A DNA stretch of 64,000 bases from Planctomycetia bacterium (GTDB taxonomy: Bacteria; Planctomycetota; Planctomycetia; Gemmatales; HRBIN36). How positions within the stretch are numbered: position 1 is the first letter of the stretch; every line of letters starts with the position of its first letter. Below the pieces are notes generated by a model, which worked only from the letters and a program-made list of their open reading frames with translations, was not told the DNA's origin and made no database searches. Made by a program: the position numbers and the translations under genes. Below, piece by piece: positions 57,450 to 64,000 of this stretch. The DNA lies in contig JAEUIE010000060.1 of NCBI GenBank assembly GCA_016795155.1, positions 1 to 64,000 on the forward strand, written 5' to 3'.

Positions 57450-57587
57450 CTTCACGGCGGAGCGTGAGGACAACAAACCAGAATGGTGATGTGCGTACCT
57501 CTCCCACACTCCCCTTGGAAAGGGAAGGAAAAAAGCAACTCTACGCATGTAAACACCCCGGCGACACTGCTCAGTGTCACCCGGATG
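57450..57587. repeat. GC-rich inverted repeat and CTCTCCC...GGGAAGG block
   Basis: Contains CCGCCGCGTCTTCACGGCGG and, near 57499-57533, CTCTCCCACACTCCCC followed by GGAAAGGGAAGG. Such blocks recur in bacterial intergenic DNA as short palindromic repeats. It may also terminate the neighbouring convergent transcripts. Confidence 0.35.
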
Positions 57588-58811
57588 TCACACTTTACTG
57601 GTAGGTGCCGGTGAGGCTTCTGTCTCAGAGCGGCCACCTGCAGCGCGCTGTGTGCGCGCCATGATTTCAGCCAGTTGCTTCATGATTTCCTTGCGGGCAT
57701 TATCGTAAACTTTGGTGTCGGCACGCTGAGCCGGGGTCTCATCGGAGAAATCCATCTCGTCCGAATCACCTTCATCTTCTGATGACGATTCTGCAACGGG
57801 TTGGCATGCTTTGATGCTATCGTTGTACTTCTGCTCTTCCTTGAAAAGTGCAAGTATCTCTGGGCTGGGCAGGTAGTACCAGTTAAGGCCATGTCGGCCA
57901 CTGGGCAGCTTAGCGGTGGCCATCATGCGGGTGAAGGCTCGTTTGGAGTAGCCACGTTTGAGAATTTCAGCTTCGAGCACTTTCTTGCGGATGGGTTTGC
58001 CCTTCATGATGTTAACGACATGAACCATCAATTCGTCGCTGAGCATGTCCACTTCGGAATCGGGTTGCCAGGTTTGCGTCTGTCTGGCTGGTCGCACGTG
58101 TTGGTGTGGCGCCAAGTCGCGCAAGTAGAGTCTGCCGTTCGGATGAAACTCGGCACGGTACTGTGTGCCGATGATACCGTACTGGTTTTTGACGTTGGTG
58201 AGCACGCGGAACGATGGGTTGGTGGGGTGATAATGGAGCGTATGGATGATGCGGGCACATTGCGAGCCGGTGCGGGCGAAGGCTCCGTATTGGCGATTTT
58301 CGTGCATGCCTTGCGAACGTGGTGCGAGGATGATGCAGTTGGTTTCTTTCGCGAGTTCGCGGAGCTTCGTCCAGAAGTGGAGCAAGGCTGCTTCGGGAGC
58401 GTTCGCGGCATCGTCGAGCAGTTCTTCCACTTCATCGACTACGAGCAGCAGAGGCTTGTGTTCGCGGACGTTCTGTTCGATGAACTGAAGCAGGTGTTCT
58501 GGTGTTTGTGAGTCTTCAGTATTCGAGTAGATGACTTCGCGAAGGTGCGAGTAGATGGGTTCCTGGGGATGCAGATGGATCGCCCGCAGTTCACGCTGCT
58601 GCGGCGAACTGATGAAGAGGGAGATGCACTGATTGTCATCTTTGGTCGGCGTGTAGGTGTAAGCAGCGGCGAAAACGCAGGCGAACCGCGATTTGCCCAC
58701 GCCTGGAACGCCATCGACAAGTACGAGTTCGCCTGGAGGCAACACGTCGGGGTTAGCCTTGGGTGGCGCAGGGACAGGGTTAGGCGGCGAAATCGGAAGC
58801 AGCTCAGCCAT
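57588..58811 (-). CDS. AAA-family ATPase (RepA/KaiC-like P-loop)
   Basis: 407 residues from the ATG at 58811, with GAGGTG 7 bases upstream. Walker A GVPGVGKSRFA at about residue 37, Walker B LLLVVDEVEELLDD at about 125, then ETNCIILAPRSQGMHENRQY, a sensor-like strand as in RepA/AAA_25 ATPases, and AFARTGSQCARIIHTLHYHP. The C-terminal third carries a winged-helix-like region (RKKVLEAEILKRGYSKRAFT) and an acidic tail (SSSEDEGDSDEMDF). ATPases of this type sit in planctomycete genomes and in plasmids or phages, tied to DNA handling or regulation. No replication or phage genes flank it. Role unknown. Confidence 0.75.
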   Translation of the reverse strand: MAELLPISPPNPVPAPPKANPDVLPPGELVLVDGVPGVGKSRFACVFAAAYTYTPTKDDNQCISLFISSPQQRELRAIHLHPQEPIYSHLREVIYSNTEDSQTPEHLLQFIEQNVREHKPLLLVVDEVEELLDDAANAPEAALLHFWTKLRELAKETNCIILAPRSQGMHENRQYGAFARTGSQCARIIHTLHYHPTNPSFRVLTNVKNQYGIIGTQYRAEFHPNGRLYLRDLAPHQHVRPARQTQTWQPDSEVDMLSDELMVHVVNIMKGKPIRKKVLEAEILKRGYSKRAFTRMMATAKLPSGRHGLNWYYLPSPEILALFKEEQKYNDSIKACQPVAESSSEDEGDSDEMDFSDETPAQRADTKVYDNARKEIMKQLAEIMARTQRAAGGRSETEASPAPTSKV

Positions 58812-59050
58812 GATGGCACCTCGGGTTGAAGGGTTGGCTGTTGATGAACTGTGGATGTGCAAAAGCGTCGCAATCTTACAGGGTCGAACCGAATACAGTT
58901 ACGACCCTGCCACGGATTACCAACAGGGTTGATCAACCTGCGGTGTACCGGATTTTGTGTTTCGGTGTCAAAGAGAAAAAGTTACGTGAGACTATCTGAG
59001 ACAGTTGAGGGTGGGTGTCAGCGGGCAGTTTTTAGCAATAAATCTGGTCA

Positions 59051-59629
59051 TTAATCAGCAGATTTGAGTGACAACTCATCGGACGATTCAGGCTGGGAAT
59101 TTGGCTTGATATTAGTTTTTCTAAGCTGAACGTACATGGCCCCTGAAATAATCGTTAACAGAACTGCTATGCCAACATATGCGATACGGATTTTGGAAGT
59201 TGATTTTGGATCTTTTTCATGATCAGCCAGCATTTTTTTGAGATGATTGGTTAGCTTCGTGAAGTACTCTTTCAACCATTCGTCATCTATAGAGTTGCTC
59301 AGTTTTTCAGTGATTTGAAGTTGTTCCTGATCGAGTCTTCTTAATTCAGGCAGGAAATACTGGTGATACCAGTCATCTTCTTTATCCGTGGGACGTTTGA
59401 GTTGCTTCAATTCATCGATAGTGCGCTTAATCTCCATCTTAAGTTCACGTAATTCGGGTTCTATTTTTTGATAGGAATGAAAGTCAGTAATCTGGCGGGT
59501 TACGTCATTAATACTCTTTTTATTCTTGAGGAATTGTTTATGAAGCGAGATATAGTTGTTTTCAACGGTGCAACCCGAAAGAAGCATCAAGATGATGAAC
59601 AACGAATACGCCCTACAGCATCTTCGCAT
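59051..59629 (-). CDS. Lipoprotein with coiled-coil region and C-terminal membrane helix
   Basis: 192 residues from the ATG at 59629; a GTG four codons upstream is possible. Lipobox LSGC near residue 20, after a hydrophobic run (YSLFIILMLLSGC), so probably lipidated. Residues ~30-145 are highly charged and helical (ELRELKMEIKRTIDELKQLK, LDQEQLQITEKLSN), then RIAYVGIAVLLTIISGAMYVQ is a transmembrane helix, followed by a short polar tail. The combination of lipid anchor and a C-terminal helix is unusual. No family recognised; AT-rich relative to the neighbouring glmM gene. Confidence 0.6.
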   Translation of the reverse strand: MRRCCRAYSLFIILMLLSGCTVENNYISLHKQFLKNKKSINDVTRQITDFHSYQKIEPELRELKMEIKRTIDELKQLKRPTDKEDDWYHQYFLPELRRLDQEQLQITEKLSNSIDDEWLKEYFTKLTNHLKKMLADHEKDPKSTSKIRIAYVGIAVLLTIISGAMYVQLRKTNIKPNSQPESSDELSLKSAD

Positions 59630-59934
59630 CACACATCTCACTTTGTGAAGTCAGGGAAATTTCAACTCAATCCTACATGAAACAGAGTTGTTTTGCCAAT
59701 AAAAACTGATTGCTTCCCACTGAACACAGCTAGACGCAGCCTACGGATTTTGAGCTATCAGCTGGGATAAGGTGCGTGACTCTGAATACAGAGACACACA
59801 CCCTACGGATACTGATACTGCGTTTGATCTCAGGAGCGGCGCAGCGTTAGCTCGCCGGTGAGACCACGCAACAATTGCACGTCCAACCGGCGGGCTAACG
59901 CCGCGCCGCTCTTTGGGAATTAGTCAACTCGCAC
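59630..59934. other. 305-bp gap; contains inverted repeat
   Basis: No gene seen. It holds the 25-bp-arm inverted repeat listed at 59835-59910 and a duplicated short motif CCTACGGAT (about 59739 and 59812). Confidence 0.5.
59835..59910. repeat. Inverted repeat with 25-bp arms (REP/BIME-like)
   Basis: Arms AGCGGCGCAGCGTTAGCTCG (59835-) and its complement ending CTAACGCCGCGCCGCT (to 59910) differ at two positions that would still pair as G-U, over a 26-base spacer. The GCGTTAG(C) CGCCGG core resembles dispersed palindromes in planctomycete intergenic DNA (from memory). It stands 24 bases behind the glmM stop and could act as a terminator. Confidence 0.6.
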
Positions 59935-61299
59935 TTAATTGTGGATCATTGAACCCACTGCTTCGCAGAGTGCTTTGGCACCGATGCCATTGGGTGCTTC
60001 TGCAATCACTCGCACGATGGGTTCGGTGTTGCTGGGGCGGACGTGGACCCAGCGGTCGGGCCAATCGAGGCGCAGTCCGTCTTCTCGATTAGCGATGGCT
60101 TCGGGGTGTTGCTTGACCATCAAATCATACAGTGCAGGCAGGCGGTCGGGGCTCAGGGTGTACTTATCTTTCTGGATGGCATACTTCGGCAAAGAATCGA
60201 CGATCGCACTCAGCGGTTTGTTTTCCTCGGCAAGCAGGCTCAGTACCAGAGCCATGCCGATGTAGGGATCACGGACCCAGCCGACGCGGGGGTCAATCAC
60301 TCCGCCGTTGCCTTCGCCGCCTATGAGGGCGTGCACTTCGCGCATGCGGGCGACGACGTTGGCTTCACCCACCGCGCTGCGGAAGAATTTGCAGCCATGC
60401 TTGTTGGCGATGTCTTCATTGATGCGTGAGGTAGACATGTTGACCACGACCGGGCCTTTACGTTGACGCAGCACATATTCCAGGCTTAATGCGAGTGTCA
60501 GTTCTTCGCCGATGTATCGCCCATGTTCGTCGATCAAAGCCAGGCGGTCAGCATCGGGGTCGAGGGCGAAGCCAACAGCACAGCGTTTTTCTGCCACCAG
60601 ATGCGCGATGGTTTTCAGATTCTCTTCGGTTGGTTCCGGGGTGTGAGGAAAGGTATCGCTGGGATGCAGGCCGATGCCTTCGACCATGCAACTGAGGTTC
60701 ATCTGCAGAAACAGTTGAGCGAGCGGGCCTCCTGCTCCGCCGTTGGCATCGACAAAGACGCGGAAGCCTTTGCGTCGCAATGCCTCCACGTTGGCTACGG
60801 TGGAAGCCAGGCGGGCATGAATCTGGATGGCGGATGAGGTTTCATTAGCTGGTGGAGCCTGCTGCCAATCGGTGGAAGCATATTGGCTGGTGCGAACCGC
60901 TGCTTTTCGCTGATAGAGGTCGACGATCCTGGCGCCTTCTGTCGGGGCCAGCACCGCGCCATCGCTGCCGAAAAGTTTCAGGCCATTCCACGGTGCAGGA
61001 TTATGGCTGGCAGAAATCTGGATGCCTCCCGCCAGTTTCATCTCGCGGATGATGACACCGACGGTGGGGGTTGGGACGATGCCCAGGTCAAGCACCTTGC
61101 AGCCTGCACTGAGTAAGCCGGCAGCAGCAGCAGCGCCGAGCATGGTGCCACTGGGCCGATTATCGCGGCTGAGGGCCACGGTTTTGTCCGAACCGAGCCA
61201 GGTGCCGAGAGATTCAGCGAAAGCGAGCGCCACCGCAGGCGTCAGGCTTTCACCCACGATGCCACGAATGCCGGAAACGGAGACGATGAGTGAGGACAT
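59935..61299 (-). CDS. glmM: Phosphoglucosamine mutase / phosphomannomutase (GlmM type)
   Basis: 454 residues, full length. Alpha-D-phosphohexomutase hallmarks: GIRGIVGESLTP start, active-site Ser in GGIQISASHNPAPWNG (about 100), metal loop DPDADRLAL (about 246), sugar-recognition GGEGNGGVI (about 330), and C-terminal phosphate-binding RPSNTEPIVRVI. It isomerises glucosamine-6-P to glucosamine-1-P (toward UDP-GlcNAc) or mannose-6-P to mannose-1-P; the RPSNTEP loop and short length lean to GlmM but the two are hard to tell apart. Single-gene unit. Confidence 0.88.
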   Translation of the reverse strand: MSSLIVSVSGIRGIVGESLTPAVALAFAESLGTWLGSDKTVALSRDNRPSGTMLGAAAAAGLLSAGCKVLDLGIVPTPTVGVIIREMKLAGGIQISASHNPAPWNGLKLFGSDGAVLAPTEGARIVDLYQRKAAVRTSQYASTDWQQAPPANETSSAIQIHARLASTVANVEALRRKGFRVFVDANGGAGGPLAQLFLQMNLSCMVEGIGLHPSDTFPHTPEPTEENLKTIAHLVAEKRCAVGFALDPDADRLALIDEHGRYIGEELTLALSLEYVLRQRKGPVVVNMSTSRINEDIANKHGCKFFRSAVGEANVVARMREVHALIGGEGNGGVIDPRVGWVRDPYIGMALVLSLLAEENKPLSAIVDSLPKYAIQKDKYTLSPDRLPALYDLMVKQHPEAIANREDGLRLDWPDRWVHVRPSNTEPIVRVIAEAPNGIGAKALCEAVGSMIHN

Positions 61300-61460
61300 G
61301 GAGCTATCTTATGACGGGTAACATTGTTCAGCATGTGGAATGGAAAACTCTGGATGTAAGCCAAATGTAATTGACGGCACTTTGCAATGAATCAAAATGG
61401 AAGTTAGGTAATACGGCTAAAGTTCTGTGTAATGAATGTTTGGTGGATTGGAACCGTCAA

Positions 61461-61937
61461 ATGCGCGTTGGATACGATTCGACTACTGAACGTGAATTGT
61501 TCATCCTTGAGATTCCGGATGCCATGAAGCTTCCGGAAATTTGCCTTTCCACACCACGTTTTGTTTGTCTTTTGCTTTGGAACGCCGAGAAGACATCTGA
61601 CAAGATGTTGATAGACGTGGCAAACTGGTTGCTCAACTATGGGGCGGCCTACTTATGCTGTTGGGGAAATGACTGTGAGAGGGTTCACGATACTATCGAC
61701 ATGGTTGATATCAGTCGAAATCCGAGTTGTGATCAGGTTGTTATGACCACGTGGCACAGAAATGAACTTCTCGACGATGCCATCTATTTTGCATTGGATA
61801 TCGCTTGGCCGGACAAGGGATATTCTGACGGTTGTGGTTCAGTACTCGCTGTGTGCATCGACAACGCTGAGATTGCTGAGAAGGTGCGTGCGGCATTCGT
61901 GGATCCGCACAGTTTTCGAGGTCGTATGTGTCCGTAA
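61461..61937 (+). CDS. Hypothetical protein
   Basis: 158 residues from the ATG at 61461 (GGAA-type site upstream); the open frame back to a TTG at 61371 is also possible. Blocks: RVGYDSTTERELFILEIPD, LLLWNAEKTSDKMLIDVANW, LLNYGAAYLCCWGNDCERVH, VVMTTWHRNELLDDAIYFAL, and VCIDNAEIAEKVRAAF. The globular mix of helix and strand with several Cys and Trp is consistent with a soluble enzyme-like or immunity-type protein, but I recognise no family. Confidence 0.55.
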   Translation: MRVGYDSTTERELFILEIPDAMKLPEICLSTPRFVCLLLWNAEKTSDKMLIDVANWLLNYGAAYLCCWGNDCERVHDTIDMVDISRNPSCDQVVMTTWHRNELLDDAIYFALDIAWPDKGYSDGCGSVLAVCIDNAEIAEKVRAAFVDPHSFRGRMCP

Positions 61938-61954
61938 ATGCGGCACGCTTTACG

Positions 61955-62260
61955 TTATGATTTCCGAAGCCGAAGTTTGTTTATTACAACCACATGATGC
62001 TCTTGGACAATGCCATAGTTGACAATCAACATGCGAGTGAAACCGACGCATCTTGTCACTCTCAGAAATGGCAGGTCATCAATTGGTTCGCCGAATCTCC
62101 TTGGTCTTCGCGCGAGATTTTTCTCTAACTGGAGTAAGTCTTGTTCGAACTTCTCGAGTCGAGTAGCGTCTTCTTTCAAGAATTCATAAGTTTTTCTGAT
62201 CCATGACTTAACTGCGCTCCAGTCAACTCGATATGGGTTGTCCAAGGCAAGCCTTTCCAT
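61955..62260 (-). CDS. Putative RelE/ParE-like toxin
   Basis: 101 residues. N-terminal helix pair (LALDNPYRVDWSAVKSWIRK, FEQDLLQLEKNLARRPRRFG), then beta strands DLPFLRVTRCVGFTRMLIVN and VVVINKLRLRKS, with the basic C-terminal end typical of RelE/ParE-fold mRNA- or gyrase-targeting toxins. Size, order and TAATG coupling with the upstream 87-residue gene fit a type II toxin-antitoxin operon; the order antitoxin then toxin is usual for ParDE. Family similarity is faint and must be tested. Confidence 0.45.
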   Translation of the reverse strand: MERLALDNPYRVDWSAVKSWIRKTYEFLKEDATRLEKFEQDLLQLEKNLARRPRRFGEPIDDLPFLRVTRCVGFTRMLIVNYGIVQEHHVVVINKLRLRKS

Positions 62261-62523
62261 TAGTGCGCAATCAGATTCTTCTCGATCTTCTCAAGACGCC
62301 CGAGTAGTTTTTGGAGTTCCTTGCGGACATCTGCGAGTTCCTGCGATGTATGCCCTGCCTTCCCAGGTCTCTTTTTGATTTCGGAGAGCACCTTTTGAAG
62401 GCTAACAGGCTTAGTAGCGCGTGCTATCATCTCCACATCCGTGGGCATACGATAGTCCGGCCCGAAGAGCTTCTTCAGATCGCTCATCGTATACCGTTTC
62501 TTGCGTTGCACTGCTTTGGCCAT
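62260..62523 (-). CDS. Small basic protein, possible antitoxin
   Basis: 87 residues. Basic N-terminus (MAKAVQRKKRYTMSDLKKLF), then PDYRMPTDVEMIARATKPV and a C-terminal helical coiled coil (ELADVRKELQKLLGRLEKIE). Shares TAATG with the next gene (one-base overlap). Small size and a separable helical C-terminus suit an antitoxin, but it lacks a recognisable ribbon-helix-helix or helix-turn-helix signature. Confidence 0.5.
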   Translation of the reverse strand: MAKAVQRKKRYTMSDLKKLFGPDYRMPTDVEMIARATKPVSLQKVLSEIKKRPGKAGHTSQELADVRKELQKLLGRLEKIEKNLIAH

Positions 62524-62629
62524 CTATTTTATCCCTCGAATGGTCTGCGGCTCGGCGGGAGCCTCGCCTTCCCAGACATCCTCTGCCGTCATTATTGTAA
62601 CCTCGTCGATGGCTACAAAACAAGCGCAC

Positions 62630-63742
62630 CTACCCCAACACCCCTTCTTCACTCTCTTTAATCAGTTGATCAACCACATCTTTCAGGCTGCCGGTTTTGT
62701 GGAACGTTGCTAACTGGCGGTCGGCGCTGGAGCCGTTTTCTAGGATGTCGAAGGCGTATTCCACTTCCTTGCGAGAGCCGAGGTCGTCGAGCACATCATT
62801 GAGGAACCAGGTTAGGAACTCGCGGATGAGATGGCTGGCAGGTTTTTCGGTCTGCTTGCCCAGATCGAGCAGGCTGCCATCGAGGCCATAGCGGACGGCA
62901 CGCCATTTGTTCTCTTCAATCAATGCCATCGGGTAATGTCGGAAAGTCAGGTTGTCGCGGCGGAGTTTCCACAGCTTGGCAATCAGAGCCTGGAAGATGG
63001 CAGCGACGCAGACTGCTTCGTCCACTCGCGTGCAGACATCGCAGAGGCGGAATTCGAGCGTGGGGTAGCTGTGATTGGGACGCACATCCCACCAGAGCTT
63101 CGAGCCATTGGGAATGCAGTTGGTCTTCACCAGCACGTCTACGAACTGAGTGAACTGTGCATAGGAATCGAAGGTTGGCGGGATGCCGGAGCGGGGGAAG
63201 TGGCGGAAGATGATGCTGCGGTAGCTTTTCAGGCCGGTCTCGCGGCCCATCCAGAATGGCGAACTGGTGGAGAGGGCCAGCACGTGGGGCAGGAAGTAGC
63301 GAGACACCTTCATGGCGTCGAGCATGAATTCCTTGTCTTCGATGCCGATGTGGACATGGGTGCCGAAGATGAGGAGCTGGTGGGCGAGGTCGCGCATGTC
63401 TTTCCACACGCCGAGGTAGCGCTCGAACGGGGTGATTTCCTGCTCAATCCAACTGGAGAACGGATGTGTACCCGCTGCTGCAATCTTGAGACCGTGCTTT
63501 CCAGCGAGTTCCATCACGCCTTTGCGAAGGCGGATGATTTCCGAACGTGCTTCGGCGGGAGTCCGGCAGATTTCCGTGCCCACTTCGATCATGCTCTGAT
63601 GCAGTTCGGCTTTGACTGCTTCGCGCATCACCAGCTTGCCTTCGTCGAGTATCTGGGTGATGTAGCTTTTCAGTTCCCGTGTTGCAGGGTCAATGATCTG
63701 GTACTCTTCCTCGATGCCTATGGTCAGCGAAGGGGGCTTCAT
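62630..63742 (-). CDS. Carboxylate-amine ligase, YbdK/GCS2 family
   Basis: 370 residues. Opens SLTIGIEEEYQIIDPATREL, the glutamate-cysteine ligase type 2 signature. Further blocks: ELHQSMIEVGTEICRTPAEA, AAAGTHPFSSWIEQEITPFE, GTHVHIGIEDKEFMLDAMKV, LALSTSSPFWMGRETGLKSY, WWDVRPNHSYPTLEFRLCDV (substrate/metal acidic residues). E. coli YbdK has weak glutamate-cysteine ligase activity in vitro and the physiological substrate is unresolved. Most similar to the GCS2 proteins of planctomycetes and actinobacteria (EgtA-like). A long open frame on the opposite strand is its shadow. Confidence 0.93.
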   Translation of the reverse strand: MKPPSLTIGIEEEYQIIDPATRELKSYITQILDEGKLVMREAVKAELHQSMIEVGTEICRTPAEARSEIIRLRKGVMELAGKHGLKIAAAGTHPFSSWIEQEITPFERYLGVWKDMRDLAHQLLIFGTHVHIGIEDKEFMLDAMKVSRYFLPHVLALSTSSPFWMGRETGLKSYRSIIFRHFPRSGIPPTFDSYAQFTQFVDVLVKTNCIPNGSKLWWDVRPNHSYPTLEFRLCDVCTRVDEAVCVAAIFQALIAKLWKLRRDNLTFRHYPMALIEENKWRAVRYGLDGSLLDLGKQTEKPASHLIREFLTWFLNDVLDDLGSRKEVEYAFDILENGSSADRQLATFHKTGSLKDVVDQLIKESEEGVLG

Positions 63743-63822
63743 GAGGGGTCCTTAGTGGGCAAGTGATAGAGCAATTTTGTCATGTTCTGGGTAAATGGCA
63801 ATAATGATTCAGGTAGTTTGTA

Positions 63823-63846
63823 GTCATCTCGCTCCGTCGAGATGAC
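63823..63846. repeat. REP-like small palindrome, copy 2
   Basis: GTCATCTCG-CTCCGT-CGAGATGAC, again preceded by TA and followed by AGGA. Same outline as the copy at 57334 (TAGTCATCnnGCTCCGTnnGATGAC) with compensating changes in the stem. That pattern of stem covariation is what one expects of a mobile or RNA-selected palindrome family. Confidence 0.55.
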
Positions 63847-63885
63847 AGGACCACGCGAGATGAATACATGTTGCCGCGAGACTTG

Positions 63886-63925
63886 CCCCTCACCCCCGAC
63901 CCCTCTCTCACGAGGCGTTGAGGGG
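63886..63925. repeat. CCCCTCA...TGAGGGG inverted repeat
   Basis: Arms CCCCTCA (63886) and TGAGGGG (63919) enclose CCCCCGACCCCTCTCTCACG. A common kind of GC-rich intergenic repeat; it may serve as terminator for the gene entering from the right edge. Confidence 0.4.
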
Positions 63926-63931
63926 AGAATA

Positions 63932-64000
63932 TTAATGTGGGAGAAAGAACATGCCGGTGATGAACATACCGATCCAGAGAATGAGGAAGAGTACGGAGAC
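63932..64000 (-). CDS. 3' end of a small membrane protein (truncated by window edge)
   Basis: 22 codons and a TAA stop on the minus strand spell VSVLFLILWIGMFITGMFFL and two more residues: a continuous hydrophobic helix. It is too short for certainty, but the helix plus the intact frame to the edge suggests the end of a membrane protein gene upstream of the window edge. Confidence 0.4.
   Translation of the reverse strand, partial: VSVLFLILWIGMFITGMFFLPH

Noticed and set aside
57801-58511. 236-residue open frame opposite the AAA ATPase
   Set aside because: The minus strand carries Walker A and B motifs and a good ribosome site; this is a shadow frame.
59835-59910. Insertion sequence
   Set aside because: There is no transposase frame and the arms are only 25 bp around a 26-bp spacer.
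62831-63766. 311-residue open frame on the plus strand opposite the YbdK-type gene
   Set aside because: The minus-strand frame has clear GCS2 family motifs; the plus frame is low in recognisable structure and mirrors its codons.

Overview
The window looks like a chromosomal segment of a planctomycete, most likely of the Gemmata group (Gemmataceae/Gemmatales). The pointers are two DUF1501 proteins with twin-arginine leaders, a cytochrome-like/DUF1549/DUF1553 (PSD1-type) protein, a TIGR03790 protein, a BBP7-type outer-membrane protein, a giant surface protein with the N-terminal 'LEDRLVP' motif seen in Gemmata-type exported proteins, and a PEP-CTERM protein. Assignment is from protein content only; there is no rRNA in the window.

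Layout. 1-5.3 kb: the 3' part of a repeat-built PEP-CTERM surface protein, an ATPase-permease-ATPase ABC-2 cassette with overlapping genes, and a small secreted protein. 5.5-15.8 kb: mostly housekeeping genes (MarC-type membrane protein, dUTPase, PBP4-type carboxypeptidase, ArfB, PepSY membrane protein, a glycosyltransferase-phosphatase fusion resembling glucosyl-3-phosphoglycerate synthase, Na+/Ca2+ exchanger, PcrA/UvrD helicase, SurA-like chaperone). 15.9-21.4 kb: two DUF1501 proteins, a multi-pass membrane protein and a TIGR03790 protein.

21.5-37.9 kb is a type VI secretion region. tssB-tssC-hcp-(hairpin)-tssE-tssF-tssG form one compact run; after a convergent BBP7-type porin and an 1877-residue surface protein come vgrG and a PAAR spike gene. 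The window has sheath, tube, three baseplate parts and spike, but no TssK, TssA, TssJ/L/M or ClpV.

37.9-51.2 kb, all on the minus strand, holds exported proteins: a Cys-rich beta-barrel candidate, a HEAT-repeat protein with a long Pro/Val/Thr linker, and an apparent three-gene operon (51177 down to 41427). The operon encodes two large membrane-anchored proteins with caspase-like folds, both of which appear to have lost the catalytic His and Cys, one of them fused to a von Willebrand A domain with an intact metal site, plus a secreted protein ending in a carboxypeptidase-regulatory-like domain. This is the best candidate for an undescribed system in the window.

51.3-64 kb: a B12-binding radical SAM protein, tRNA-Arg(TCT), a Gly-rich secreted protein, the PSD1-type protein, tRNA-Lys(CTT), an MlaE-type permease without visible partners, an AAA ATPase, a lipoprotein candidate, a GlmM/phosphomannomutase-type enzyme, a possible toxin-antitoxin pair, a YbdK-type carboxylate-amine ligase, and several short palindromic repeats in the intergenic gaps. 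All calls were made by reading the translated sequence and motifs; no database search was possible.
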